A stretch of DNA of 64,000 nucleotides from the NCBI RefSeq assembly GCF_000181495.1, contig NZ_ABCF01000002.1:1-64000 (forward strand). The letters run 5' to 3'. Shown piece after piece: positions 44,713 to 53,424 of this stretch; within the stretch, counting starts at the first letter, position 1, and each line of letters begins with the position of its first letter. The notes beneath the pieces were generated by a model that had not been told where the DNA came from, did not search any database, and saw only the letters and a program-made list of their open reading frames with translations. The stretch is from Bacillus sp. SG-1 (GTDB lineage Bacteria; Bacillota; Bacilli; Bacillales; Bacillaceae_B). Both the position numbers and the translations under genes were made by a program.

Positions 44713-45003
44713 ATGGATATCAATATAGAAAAATTGGCAAAAGAAATGCCGGAATTCACAAACCATCAGGAAGCAAGTGATTGGTTTGGAGACAAGTTTC
44801 AAGGTCAGTTTGTTTTTAAAGAAAAGGATTTTATAAACGAGGTACCTACTTACTTTTATCACATTGTCAAAGATGTAAATAGATATAACCGCTATATGAA
44901 TGCACTTGTGCAAGAGGAGAGCGATATTGATTCATTGAATACTTTTTACAGCTACACAACTGTCTCAATTACCGAAGATGGTAATGTGGAGATCTCTTTA
45001 TGA
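44713..45003 (+). CDS. Small soluble protein, unknown
   Basis: A 96-residue protein, rich in Asp/Glu/Tyr/Phe, with a helical start (MDINIEKLAKEMPEF) and a strand-rich end. I do not recognise the family. The ribosome binding site ACGGAGG lies 8 nt before the ATG and a shared terminator follows, so it is a discrete gene. Confidence 0.65.
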   Translation: MDINIEKLAKEMPEFTNHQEASDWFGDKFQGQFVFKEKDFINEVPTYFYHIVKDVNRYNRYMNALVQEESDIDSLNTFYSYTTVSITEDGNVEISL

Positions 45004-45039
45004 ATTTAGCATAAATTCGTGTATGTCAAAACTAAAAAA

Positions 45040-45065
45040 GGGAAGCTGAGCAACTCAGCTCCCCT
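45040..45065. terminator. Shared terminator
   Basis: GGGAAGCTGAG pairs with CTCAGCTCCCC around a CAA loop, with one mismatch, between convergent genes. Confidence 0.7.
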
Positions 45066-45771
45066 TCCCTTCATTTATCCCTAAGTATACCGTCTTAAGC
45101 TTTCGTTCAACAGCCTTTCCATCTACCTTTTCAACAAAATAGGCAGCTGCATGAGATCGTGAACTCACGATTTTTTCAAGCTTTCCATCAATAAAATGCA
45201 GTGCAGCCCCGTCATCTGCTGCACATCCTGCGCTAAGTTCATCAGAAGTTATGAATGAATTATAGGATGGGCGCCTCTCTAATTCACCGTCGTAGTGGGG
45301 ACAATTACTTCCTTTTAAAAATCCCAGTGCTTTCAGTGGTTCCAAACCATCTCCATAAGAATCTGTCACGCCTTCTTCGAACCAGCAGATACTTCCTGCA
45401 CTTATCCCAGCAAGCACAACCCCTTTAGCCAGAGCTTTATGTAAAATACGGTCAACTCCCCATTCTTTCCACAGAATCAGCAGATTTTTTGTGTTGCCTC
45501 CTCCAACATAAATGATATCCTGATCTAATAAAAACCCTTCTATATCCCTTGTGTGAGGCTTAAATAGCGACATGTGGGAAGGGGTACAGTCCATTTGCTT
45601 GAAATACTGATAAAATCGTTCAATATAGCTGTCTGCATCACCGCTAGCTGTACCAATAAAACAAATTTTGGGAGATGCAGCAGCAGCCTGGCTCAATATA
45701 TATGTATCCAGAAGGTCGTTCTCGGGTTCCATGGAAAACCCTCCCCCTCCCAGTGCAATGATCTGTTTCAT
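45055..45771 (-). CDS. Peptidase E (S51) family protein
   Basis: A 238-residue serine peptidase of family S51, acting on dipeptides with an N-terminal Asp or on similar substrates. The nucleophile elbow is VLAGISAGSICWF (Ser), preceded by IIYVGGGNTKNLL, with a downstream His in NCPHYDGE. AAGGAGG precedes the ATG. It follows a small unknown gene by 22 bp and is probably co-transcribed with it. Confidence 0.88.
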   Translation of the reverse strand: MKQIIALGGGGFSMEPENDLLDTYILSQAAAASPKICFIGTASGDADSYIERFYQYFKQMDCTPSHMSLFKPHTRDIEGFLLDQDIIYVGGGNTKNLLILWKEWGVDRILHKALAKGVVLAGISAGSICWFEEGVTDSYGDGLEPLKALGFLKGSNCPHYDGELERRPSYNSFITSDELSAGCAADDGAALHFIDGKLEKIVSSRSHAAAYFVEKVDGKAVERKLKTVYLGINEGKGS

Positions 45772-45793
45772 GATTTCCTCCTTCCGCGCCTAA

Positions 45794-46096
45794 CTAATTT
45801 AAATACTTCTGATTGGTTTCAATATACCTCAGTAAATCAAGTTCCGGATGTTTTTTATCAAGACTGTAGATATACTCCAAAAAATACTGGCTGCCAAAAG
45901 TATACACCACCTCTGGAAACATCTCACTGATCAAAAGCAGTTCTTTCCTGCTGGCCTGTTCCATGAATTGAATGGTTTTCTCTTCGTCTTGAAGTAATAA
46001 ATCAAGGAGACGCTGAAGAGTGTTCTCCATCCCCGGATCATCATCATCCATAAGGGCAATCTTCCCAAGTACATTCCTGACACTTTCGATAAACAT
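45794..46096 (-). CDS. Small helical protein, unknown
   Basis: A 100-residue, acidic, mostly helical protein with no family I can name (start MFIESVRNVLGKIALMDDDD). GGGGAGGTG lies before the ATG. It is first of a likely two-gene unit with peptidase E. Confidence 0.65.
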   Translation of the reverse strand: MFIESVRNVLGKIALMDDDDPGMENTLQRLLDLLLQDEEKTIQFMEQASRKELLLISEMFPEVVYTFGSQYFLEYIYSLDKKHPELDLLRYIETNQKYLN

Positions 46097-46155
46097 CCTA
46101 TCACCTCCCCTTTTATCTTCTCATTTGTTATATATGTCTCATTAAACTGTTAGGT

Positions 46156-46779
46156 TCAATTACTTTCCTTCAATTCATCTGTAAAATGCTTTAAAATTTT
46201 TGCTGTCAGACCCCAGATGACTCTATCTTCATAAAAGTAAAAGTATTCATCAACTTTTCTTGTCTGCCAATTATAATTTTCTCCACCCGCAATCAAATCG
46301 AGCGGAAAGTCCTCTTCCGGCTCAATCGTAAAACCGACTTTATATACATTAGGCTCATTTGACATAAAAAATGACAAAGGGACTGTGAAAGTTTCTGCAA
46401 CTTCACTAGGATTTGGTCTTATGTCTGCATTCTTTTCCAATACAGCTACATACGGAAAAATGAAAGTCCCGAAAGAAGAAACAATATAATCCATTGGATA
46501 GATATCGGATAAATTTTCCTCACCGATGCCTAACTCTTCACATGTTTCTCTTATAGCAGTAAACTTTTCAGTTCTATCTTCCTTATCCACTTTTCCGCCC
46601 GGAAAACAAATATCCCCCGGCTGCCTTCTAAGCTGCTCTGAACGCACTTCAAAGAGGATATGAATATCCTCATTTACTTCTATCAGCGGCAACAGGACGG
46701 AAAATCGATAATAGTCATTGCTTCCCAATATTCTAGGGGTACGGTTATGGAACTTACCTTTAATTTTTGCTAAATCCAT
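46156..46779 (-). CDS. Nudix hydrolase, CoA pyrophosphatase type
   Basis: A 207-residue Nudix enzyme. The box GGKVDKEDRTEKFTAIRETCEELGI fits G-x5-E-x7-REUxEExGU, and the preceding RRQPGDICFPGG is the extra signature of CoA-cleaving members (NudL/YeaB). It should hydrolyse CoA or acyl-CoA to phosphopantetheine and 3',5'-ADP. AGAGGTGAG precedes the ATG. It is monocistronic or the first gene of the unit to its left. Confidence 0.9.
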   Translation of the reverse strand: MDLAKIKGKFHNRTPRILGSNDYYRFSVLLPLIEVNEDIHILFEVRSEQLRRQPGDICFPGGKVDKEDRTEKFTAIRETCEELGIGEENLSDIYPMDYIVSSFGTFIFPYVAVLEKNADIRPNPSEVAETFTVPLSFFMSNEPNVYKVGFTIEPEEDFPLDLIAGGENYNWQTRKVDEYFYFYEDRVIWGLTAKILKHFTDELKESN

Positions 46780-47302
46780 TTACTCACCTCTTTCACTTCC
46801 TTTACCCTTTTTGTGTTCCTGGTAAAAAATTTGTTTGATAAGAAATCAAGAATCTTGTCTTAGAAATTGATACAAATGGAATTTTTATGGAAAAATCGTG
46901 AAGGTTTATAAACCCGAAGCGGGCATCTTTTAGTAATTATCTTTTTTATACATTTTTTCATTCATAAATATTACCCTGATTTCCGCTCCAGGTGCGTGAC
47001 GTCCCGCAAATCCCGCAGAAGGTCACACACCTGCCGATCCAAGCACAGCAATAAAACCAAAGGAAGATATGCACTTTCCAAAGTTATAAATGGAAGCTGA
47101 TCAGATTTTATAAATCAAATTAAAGCTCATCCAGTACTTTCCTGATTATTATACAACTTCTTTATGTATTTCTTGATTAGAACTTTTTATCCTGCTTTTT
47201 TTGACAATTATATAAGAAGGATTCTAAACCTGCTTCGAGAACAGGTTTATGGGTGGTGAAATCCAGAAATAGTATAAGAAGAATAGAAAAGGAGTTGTTT
47301 TA
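46780..47302. other. Long intergenic region with a GC-rich repeat remnant
   Basis: About 520 bp. The segment at about 46976-47045 (CTGATTTCCGCTCCAGGTGC then CCCGCA repeats) is GC-rich in an AT-rich setting. It looks like a decayed copy of the GC-rich intergenic repeat widespread in Bacillus genomes, recalled from memory. A hairpin TAAACCTG...CAGGTTTA lies at about 47226-47252, upstream of the yjbQ-type gene, without a T-run. Confidence 0.4.
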
Positions 47303-47701
47303 ATGATCAAGCAATTTGAAATTTCCACTTCGAAAAGAGATGAGATGATTGATATAACCGAGGATGTTCAAGGTTGGATTGATGAGCAGGGGATTCAGGA
47401 TGGAATCGTGATTGTGCAATCTATGCACACGACGGCTGGGATTACGGTGAATGAGAATGCCGATCCTGATGTAAAAACAGATTTCTTGATGAGATTGGAT
47501 GAGGTATTTCCATGGAACCACAAGAAAGACAGACACAGAGAAGGAAACACTGCAGCCCACTTAAAAACAAGTACTGTCGGCCACTCTCAGACACTTATCA
47601 TTTCAGGAGGAAAAATCCTTTTGGGTACCTGGCAAGGAATATATTTTTGTGAATTTGATGGCCCCAGGTCGAGAAAGTTCATATGCAGACTTACTAAATA
47701 A
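47303..47701 (+). CDS. YjbQ family protein (UPF0047)
   Basis: A 132-residue protein of the YjbQ/UPF0047 family, for which weak thiamine-phosphate synthase activity has been reported. The pattern is clear: [36 protein letters not shown] and [16 protein letters not shown], with the conserved His residues. AAAAGGAG precedes the ATG. It stands alone. Confidence 0.92.
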   Translation: MIKQFEISTSKRDEMIDITEDVQGWIDEQGIQDGIVIVQSMHTTAGITVNENADPDVKTDFLMRLDEVFPWNHKKDRHREGNTAAHLKTSTVGHSQTLIISGGKILLGTWQGIYFCEFDGPRSRKFICRLTK

Positions 47702-47820
47702 GGAAACGGTGTAAAAGTATATTCTCTCCCGTTTTTCCACAACCTATTTACCGATAAGCTGTTTGATAGAAATGCTTATCCAAAAGGAAATCGATGATTT
47801 ATTAAAAGGAAGTGATCAGT

Positions 47821-48495
47821 TTGGATCTTGATTTACTTTGGAAAGCGATCCTGATCGTGCTGGGAGGTACATTGCTTTTACGAGTAGCAGGAAGGAAGTC
47901 CATTTCACAAATGAGCCTTGCACAAGTTGTAATCATGATCGGTTTGGGCTCTTTACTTGTTCAGCCTATTGTTGGGAAAAGTATTTGGTCCACTCTAACC
48001 GTTGGACTGACGCTAGTGCTTACATTGGTTGTCATGGAGTTCGTTCAAATAAAAAATGACTCTTTGGAAAAATTCATAACAGGACAATCAAAGGTCGTTA
48101 TTCATAATGGTACCCTGCAAATAAATGCTTTGAAGAAAATGAGGTTAACCGTAGATCAATTAGAAATGAAATTGAGACAATCTCAAGTCAGCGATATATC
48201 TGACGTTCAATATGCCACGCTGGAACCGAACGGACAGTTGGGGTTCATCTTGAAGCCAAATAAACAGCCGGCAGTTAAAGAGGATATTTCACAAATTAGA
48301 CAGGAATTAGAGCTGCTCACACAGATGCTTAACAACCGGTTGGCAGGTATCCCCGTCCAGGCACCCGGGAATAATGGCCTCCCCATTCAACAGCCTGCCA
48401 GCTATACAGCTTCTGCCGCTTCCCCTCAGAAAAATATTTTTGAGGAAGTAGAAAATCAAGGTCACATGAGTGAACCTCCAAATGATTTGCAATAA
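47821..48495 (+). CDS. DUF421 membrane protein (YetF/YdfR type), copy 1
   Basis: A 224-residue protein with three N-terminal membrane helices, the signature RVAGRKSISQMSLAQVVIMIGLGS, and a cytoplasmic DUF421 domain (about 75-160). A Pro/Gln-rich tail (about 175-224) extends it. Family members YdfR/YdfS/YetF are spore or vegetative membrane proteins of poorly known role. The TTG at 47821 follows AAGGAAG; the GTG at 47812 is less likely. A second, shorter DUF421 gene lies at 54.4 kb. Confidence 0.86.
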   Translation: MDLDLLWKAILIVLGGTLLLRVAGRKSISQMSLAQVVIMIGLGSLLVQPIVGKSIWSTLTVGLTLVLTLVVMEFVQIKNDSLEKFITGQSKVVIHNGTLQINALKKMRLTVDQLEMKLRQSQVSDISDVQYATLEPNGQLGFILKPNKQPAVKEDISQIRQELELLTQMLNNRLAGIPVQAPGNNGLPIQQPASYTASAASPQKNIFEEVENQGHMSEPPNDLQ

Positions 48496-48500
48496 AGCTG

Positions 48501-48528
48501 ACTCTCGTTCAATGGCCTGAACGAGAGT
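48501..48528 (+). terminator. Terminator of DUF421 copy 1
   Basis: An 11-bp perfect stem (48501-48511 with 48518-48528), then TGGACTTTTGTTT. Confidence 0.8.
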
Positions 48529-48552
48529 TGGACTTTTGTTTACATAATAATA

Positions 48553-49128
48553 TTACATTCTCTTATAGTATTCTGCCTTCAATAAAGAAAATACCACCGT
48601 ATCATGATACCTTTCTCCATCAAAGTCTGTTTGCCTGAGAGTCCCCTCTTCCCTAAAGCCTTCTCCCAGAAGCAATTTACGCGAGCCTTGATTTTCGGCA
48701 AAGATATCTCCGACCACCCTGTTTAATTCGAGCTCGTTAAAACAAAAAGACAAAATTTCAGGCATGAGCTCGGTCATAACGCCTCTTATTTGAAATTCCC
48801 TTGAGATAACAACACCCATCTCAGTCTTTTTATGCCAAAAATTCAGCTTGTGCAACCGAAAGATTCCAATAATCCTATCCGTAGACTTCTCTTTGATAAC
48901 CCAAGGTATTTCATTCTGATCTTGAAACCCTTTCAATGACTCACGAATTGTTTCTGTTACTTCCGATACTGATTCTGGGGGATGAGGAGTCAGAAACTTC
49001 ATTGTTTCTCTGTCCCCAAGAAAGCTAAACATCTGCGATGCATACCTTTCTTTCATTGCAGTCAAATAATAATGATCTGTTTGAATTTCAGGTATATCAA
49101 GTATTTTACATACATGAGTATTTTTCAT
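48553..49128 (-). CDS. GNAT acetyltransferase (RimJ/RimL type)
   Basis: A 191-residue N-acetyltransferase similar to ribosomal-protein acetylases. Landmarks are YYLTAMKERYASQMFSFLGD at the start, IIGIFRLHKLNF, MGVVISREFQIRGVMTE (acetyl-CoA loop in place of the usual Q-x-x-G-x-G/A) and AENQGSRKLLLGEGF. The target is unknown. The start lies 11 nt after the stop of the small membrane protein gene, so the two form an operon. Confidence 0.85.
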   Translation of the reverse strand: MKNTHVCKILDIPEIQTDHYYLTAMKERYASQMFSFLGDRETMKFLTPHPPESVSEVTETIRESLKGFQDQNEIPWVIKEKSTDRIIGIFRLHKLNFWHKKTEMGVVISREFQIRGVMTELMPEILSFCFNELELNRVVGDIFAENQGSRKLLLGEGFREEGTLRQTDFDGERYHDTVVFSLLKAEYYKRM

Positions 49129-49139
49129 AGTCAGCTCCT

Positions 49140-49478
49140 CTATTTCTTTCCAATCTTAACGAGTCGGTCATTTTGATGGATAATGACGATCTTATCCCCT
49201 ATGTTGTAATCAAGATACTTATCACAATCAACTTCAAATATTTTTTTATTGCTGAATTCCATCGCGCATTTCTTCGCTTCACTTTCTTCAACTTGAATTT
49301 CTTTTTTTGATTTGATTCCTGTCGCCACAGACGATTGACTTGGAGCAAAATATTTTTCCATCACTGTCACTTTATCTTTTTCGAGGCTGTTTCGGTCATT
49401 TTTTGAGTAATGGAATAATAACGCAAGTATGCCGCAAAGGACGATGATAATAATAATTTTAATGTTTACCTTGTTCAT
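49140..49478 (-). CDS. Small membrane-anchored protein, unknown
   Basis: A 112-residue protein with one N-terminal membrane helix (about 5-24, Ile-rich) and an outer domain with two cysteines (AKKCAMEF and EVDCDKYL) that could form a disulfide. No family is recognised. The ATG at 49478 follows GGGGAGAG. It is the first gene of the unit with the acetyltransferase. Confidence 0.7.
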   Translation of the reverse strand: MNKVNIKIIIIIVLCGILALLFHYSKNDRNSLEKDKVTVMEKYFAPSQSSVATGIKSKKEIQVEESEAKKCAMEFSNKKIFEVDCDKYLDYNIGDKIVIIHQNDRLVKIGKK

Positions 49479-49696
49479 TTCTACTCTCCCCATCAAGAAA
49501 TAACAGCAACTTATGAATATTTCCTGAAGAAAAGATATATGACTGGAACATAAAAAATTATTTTCATCTAATTAATTTGTTCGATGACTCCTCCTCTTTT
49601 CCTTCATTTTTTATTAATCCGGTATGATTTAACAATCATTAATTTCCGGTTGTGCACCATACTAATAAAGAAAATTTCTCTGGAAGGAATGATGAA

Positions 49697-50449
49697 ATGA
49701 CACTGACACAACAACAACTGTCTGCCTTCCGCTCAACTTTAAAAGAACTGGAAAAGAACATTAATAAAAGACAGGAAGATAACGACAAGTTTGACTTGAA
49801 TCAAGGGCACCCGCATGAAACCACTGGAGAATTATCGAGTTATGATAATCATCCAGGAGACGAGGGAACTGCCTTATACGAACGAGAGAAGGACATTGCC
49901 CTCCACCAGCATCTTGATTATGAATTGGAAAACATTCAAAAAGCTCTGACGGCAATGGATAAAGGCAACTATGGGAAGTGCATGGTTTGCGGGCAGGAGA
50001 TTCCTGCAGAGAGGCTCGAAGCTATCCCAACGACCTTATACTGCAAGGAACACAGTCTTGATCAAACTGTCTCTCATAACCGCCCCATAGAGGAAGGTGT
50101 CCTACTGCCTCCTTTCGGTAAATTTTTTATGGACGAAAAAAATGAAGATACAGCCTTTGACGCTGAAGATTCATGGCAGGCAGTCGCAGAATGGGGTACA
50201 TCTGAATCACCATCTGCCCTAATGAATCCGCCGGATAATTACAATGACGTTTATGTGGATTATGAGGAAAATGTCGGGTATACCGAAGAATTTGAAAATT
50301 TTGTGGGCACTGATATTGAAGGCAGGAATGTAACCGTTTATCCAAACAAACAACATGAAAAGTATGAAGATGCCTTAGATGAAGAAGGAACAATGACAAC
50401 ATTTGGTGATTTGCCCGCTTATGAGCACGACCCCTATGTGGAAGAATAA
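49697..50449 (+). CDS. YteA-type sporulation protein (TraR/DksA zinc finger)
   Basis: A 250-residue YteA-family protein, known as sigma-K-dependent and made in the mother cell in B. subtilis. The N-terminal coiled region has the HPHETTGELSSYDNHPGDEGTALYE block (in part); the DksA-like finger CMVCGQEIPAERLEAIPTTLYC ends in CKEH, so one ligand is His. A long acidic C-terminal half follows. ATG at 49697 follows GGAAGGAAT. Two small genes follow in the same direction. Confidence 0.9.
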   Translation: MTLTQQQLSAFRSTLKELEKNINKRQEDNDKFDLNQGHPHETTGELSSYDNHPGDEGTALYEREKDIALHQHLDYELENIQKALTAMDKGNYGKCMVCGQEIPAERLEAIPTTLYCKEHSLDQTVSHNRPIEEGVLLPPFGKFFMDEKNEDTAFDAEDSWQAVAEWGTSESPSALMNPPDNYNDVYVDYEENVGYTEEFENFVGTDIEGRNVTVYPNKQHEKYEDALDEEGTMTTFGDLPAYEHDPYVEE

Positions 50450-50468
50450 AAAATGAGGTGAGTTTAAA

Positions 50469-50654
50469 TTGGTGAAAAAACAGGGAGCAAAATCAACAGA
50501 ACTTGCCGGCAGAACATACGAAGCTGCCGACTATAATAAAAAGGATGAGTTGTCCCAAGGTCTGGCAATGACTCACGAGCAGGCTAGTGACAGCCTTACT
50601 GAAGGCACCATAGACGGAAAAATTGATGATATGGATAAAGGCCTTCAACGTTAG
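50469..50654 (+). CDS. YozQ-like (DUF4025) small protein
   Basis: A 61-residue hydrophilic protein. The second half, DELSQGLAMTHEQASDSLTEGTIDG, resembles the YozQ/DUF4025 family. GAGGTG lies 8 nt before the TTG at 50469. It follows yteA by 19 bp and is probably co-transcribed; a spore link is plausible from context. Confidence 0.7.
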   Translation: MVKKQGAKSTELAGRTYEAADYNKKDELSQGLAMTHEQASDSLTEGTIDGKIDDMDKGLQR

Positions 50655-50715
50655 TACACACACGAAAGTGCAAAGAAACATATGCACTTTTATGCTACTG
50701 AGGAGGAACTATACT

Positions 50716-50868
50716 ATGGTCAATACTGACAAAGGCAAAGTTGCACAATTGTCAAAAGAACACCAATCGAGCTATCCAGGAAATAAACATATTAAACAGA
50801 ATGCGGGAAGTAAATACGGACCGCAGCGCACCGAAAATCAACTGCCGATTGTCCTGGAAGATGATTAA
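50716..50868 (+). CDS. Small polar protein, unknown
   Basis: A 50-residue, Lys/Gln/Asn-rich peptide (MVNTDKGKVAQLSKEHQSSY start). GAGGAGGAA lies 8 nt before the ATG. It is third in the yteA direction and just upstream of the palindrome split by the IS, which may have been its terminator. The family is not recognised. Confidence 0.65.
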   Translation: MVNTDKGKVAQLSKEHQSSYPGNKHIKQNAGSKYGPQRTENQLPIVLEDD

Positions 50869-50903
50869 TACTTCATTACTTTAACGCACTGAAAGGGACT
50901 GCC

Positions 50904-52180
50904 CACGGGTGTTGATTAACCATAATATGTAAAACAAACGGTATCATTAGACAAAAAAAGCCACTCTCTTTTAGAATGATTGTTACCGCTAACAACACTA
51001 AAAAGGAGAGTGGCTTCATTGACTAACTTTAACAAATTATCAGAGGTACTTCAAACGTTCATTACTGACGAAGAGGTGGAAAACCTTTGTGAGAAGTGGG
51101 GTTATCGTGACACCGCAAGAAAATTTTCCACCCGAGATTTGGTACGCTTCTTTGTCATTTCTTCTGCGAAAGATTGGAAAAGCTTTCGAGATGCCGAAAC
51201 CAAGATGCCACAGGAAGAAAGTTTGCCTTCCGTTGACCACTCGACCCTCGCTAAAAAAGCTCAAAACGTCCCTTATCAGATTCTTCAAGAATTGTTCTCT
51301 CGTTTAGTCAATCGCTTAGGACGTGGAATGCGCCGAGCACTGTTCAAGCCCTATAAACTATTCGCGGTCGACTCCACAACCATTACGTTTCAACATCCAG
51401 ATATGAGCTGGGCGGGTTATACCCGTACTCGCCACGCTATTCGTCTCCATACAAAGTTCGATGTAGAGGAAGGGCAACCGACCCAAGTCATCCCTACAAC
51501 TGGGCGGCACCACGATGTCATGATGGCACCCAAGTTGTATGAAGACACGGAACCTCTTTCCATTATCACCGCAGATAGAGGATATGCACGGACGCGAGAC
51601 TTTGAGAACTTACAGGAAGACAATCAATTTTTTGTGATTAGAGTCGCTAGCTCTTTCTCTTTCTCGGAAGAGATCGAACACAGTGTCCCTCTTGATGAAG
51701 AGGGCAGTGTGAAGGAAGACCTGACAGCCTTTATCGGAAAACGCACCCGCAAAACAAAATATCGATTCAGGTTGGTTACCTTTACCGACAACGAAGGAAA
51801 CAAAATAAAAGTAGCGACAAACTTAATGATGATGTCCCCTGAAGACATTGCTTATATCTATAAGCTTCGCTGGCAAATCGAGTTGTTTTTCCGTTGGGTA
51901 AAAGGCAATCTCGATCTTTCCAATCTGTTTGGAAATTCACCGAATTCTGTCTATAGCCAAGTTTATGGAACGCTTATTAGTTACTTCCTTCTACGCTGGA
52001 TTTACAATGAAACACAGGAAGATTGGGCCATCTTACACTCTTTCACTTTCATAGAATTCACACGTCGTTACGTGGCATACACCTTACCTGTGGAGGTAAG
52101 GTGTGCCATTAAATCACTCTTTCAACGAAGGGGAAGTCTGTGCCAATCACTTGGAAAAATATAGCTAATCAACACCCGTG
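50904..52180 (+). mobile_element. Complete IS4-family insertion sequence
   Basis: A 1277-bp element with 15-bp perfect ends CACGGGTGTTGATTA / TAATCAACACCCGTG and a perfect 10-bp target duplication AGGGACTGCC (50894-50903 and 52181-52190). It holds one intact transposase. An inverted repeat near the left end (about 50958-50972 with 51001-51016) covers the transposase ribosome binding site, a layout known from IS10 and IS231 that limits expression from outside transcripts. The intact ends and duplication point to a recent insertion. Confidence 0.95.
51019..52164 (+). CDS. IS4-family DDE transposase
   Basis: A 381-residue DDE transposase, apparently intact. The first Asp is in LFAVDSTTITF, the second in IITADRGYARTRD, and the Glu in YKLRWQIELFFRWVK, which is the Y-x2-R-x3-E-x6-K box of the IS4 family. 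The TTG start at 51019 lies 8 nt after AAAAGGAGAG, inside a stem that may mask it; a TTG at 50980 is less likely. Confidence 0.93.
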   Translation: MTNFNKLSEVLQTFITDEEVENLCEKWGYRDTARKFSTRDLVRFFVISSAKDWKSFRDAETKMPQEESLPSVDHSTLAKKAQNVPYQILQELFSRLVNRLGRGMRRALFKPYKLFAVDSTTITFQHPDMSWAGYTRTRHAIRLHTKFDVEEGQPTQVIPTTGRHHDVMMAPKLYEDTEPLSIITADRGYARTRDFENLQEDNQFFVIRVASSFSFSEEIEHSVPLDEEGSVKEDLTAFIGKRTRKTKYRFRLVTFTDNEGNKIKVATNLMMMSPEDIAYIYKLRWQIELFFRWVKGNLDLSNLFGNSPNSVYSQVYGTLISYFLLRWIYNETQEDWAILHSFTFIEFTRRYVAYTLPVEVRCAIKSLFQRRGSLCQSLGKI

Positions 52181-52291
52181 AGGGACTGCCCCTTTCAGTA
52201 CGTTAATTGGTTAAAGGCCCTGTTTAGCCTCTCTCCTGACGGGTAATTAGTTAATATGAAAGATATTAATAACTTTGAAAGGAGAATCAAC

Positions 52292-52447
52292 ATGGCAAAC
52301 AGAAATGAAAAGAAACTTCCGTACAAAGGAATTAATACTGAAAAGAATAATGGTCTTTCAAGTACTCAGGAGGTTCTTTACGCAAAAGAATTTAAATCTG
52401 CAACCAAAGAAGGCTATCCAAGTGAAGTAAAGAAGGATAATCAGTGA
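52292..52447 (+). CDS. Small hydrophilic protein, unknown
   Basis: A 51-residue polar protein (MANRNEKKLPYKGINTEKNN start) with GAAAGGAG 8 nt before the ATG and a terminator-like hairpin (52463-52482, then TTTTTT) after it. The family is not recognised. Confidence 0.65.
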   Translation: MANRNEKKLPYKGINTEKNNGLSSTQEVLYAKEFKSATKEGYPSEVKKDNQ

Positions 52448-52462
52448 GACGAATAATGACAG

Positions 52463-52488
52463 GCTGGGGATATTCCTCCAGCTTTTTT
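52463..52488 (+). terminator. Terminator
   Basis: GCTGG/CCAGC stem (52463-52467 with 52478-52482), extended inside, then a six-T run. Confidence 0.75.
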
Positions 52489-52559
52489 AATTCCTCCAAG
52501 TTGATTACATACCGGACAATTGGGGTAGTGAATCTGTAAATACGTTAAGGAGGAAACCC

Positions 52560-52844
52560 ATGGAAACTACTATGACTTTGTTCTTGCAATTCTTTTTACT
52601 TGGTGCGGCCACATTATTTCTAAGCGGACTTATCACTTTTCTTATGCCCAAACTACCCTTATCAATCATAATCTTGTTCAGTTCAATGGCTGGGTACATA
52701 TTTACAGCATCCAACCAATTGACCGATCTAATTATCATAACAGCAGTACTCAATTCATTCCTGGCTGTTACCGCTTCTTGGATTGTTAACTACGGACAGT
52801 TCATCAGAAAAATCTCTGAGAAATACAAAAATGTCACAGCATGA
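52560..52844 (+). CDS. Small membrane protein, unknown
   Basis: A 94-residue protein with three predicted membrane helices (about 5-27, 31-50, 56-76) and a short basic tail. AAGGAGG lies before the ATG. No family is recognised. It is followed by a strong shared terminator. Confidence 0.7.
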   Translation: METTMTLFLQFFLLGAATLFLSGLITFLMPKLPLSIIILFSSMAGYIFTASNQLTDLIIITAVLNSFLAVTASWIVNYGQFIRKISEKYKNVTA

Positions 52845-52847
52845 TGA

Positions 52848-52887
52848 AACGGGTGCCATTCACTCCTTAATTTGAATGGCACCCGTT
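52848..52887. terminator. Shared terminator
   Basis: A perfect 15-bp stem (52848-52862 with 52873-52887) between the convergent membrane-protein and Gly/Tyr-rich genes. Confidence 0.85.
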
Positions 52888-52895
52888 ATTAATTT

Positions 52896-53273
52896 TTAAT
52901 ACCGATAACCGCGCTTAGGATCATTATCAAGAAGTTCAGCGCCTAAATAACCTGCACCGAGCCCCAATAAGCCTGCACCTAATGTTGAAAGTCCTCCTCC
53001 AGGACCGTATCCAGGGCCCCCGTAAGGATTTCCATATCCAGGACCATACCCTGGACTTCCATACGGACTTCCGTAGCCAGGTGTGCCAAAACTGTTGTAT
53101 CCTGGATTTTGAAATGGACCATATCCTCCGCCAAATCCAGGCATTCCATATCCTTGACTGGAGCCAGCTCCATAACCTCCCGGATAACCTGTGTTTCCAT
53201 AAGGAAACTGTCCGTAGCCTCCAGAAGGATAGAAAGAATTCTGTCGCTGGTTATATATATTTCCATATTGCAT
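52896..53273 (-). CDS. Gly/Tyr/Pro-rich protein, probable spore coat component
   Basis: A 125-residue low-complexity protein with repeated GYG, PGYG and YGNP-like units over residues 15-95 and a GLLGLGAGYLGAELL hydrophobic stretch near the C-terminus, then NDPKRGYRY. The composition is like Bacillus coat and exosporium proteins; the assignment is by composition and context only. GGAG precedes the ATG by about 11 nt. Confidence 0.65.
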   Translation of the reverse strand: MQYGNIYNQRQNSFYPSGGYGQFPYGNTGYPGGYGAGSSQGYGMPGFGGGYGPFQNPGYNSFGTPGYGSPYGSPGYGPGYGNPYGGPGYGPGGGLSTLGAGLLGLGAGYLGAELLDNDPKRGYRY

Positions 53274-53424
53274 TTAAGCATACACTCCTTCAATTAATGT
53301 TGATCGTACAGAGTTATGTATATGCTTTGTAACAGTATTTCGATATTAATATATAGGATGTTTATTCAGGCTCCCCTTAGTGAATTTATATTATAAAGAA
53401 TAAATAAGGAGGAGATGATCCATC

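Larger units (their letters stand above)
50876..52217. repeat. Palindromic repeat family C, copy 4 (split by the IS)
   Basis: The left half (ACTTTAACGCACTGAAAGGGAC) ends at 50903 and the right half (CCCCTTTCAGTACGTTAA...TTAAAG) resumes at 52181 after the target duplication. Joined, they form ACTGAAAGGG-ACTG-CCCCTTTCAGT, a family C palindrome. Confidence 0.85.
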
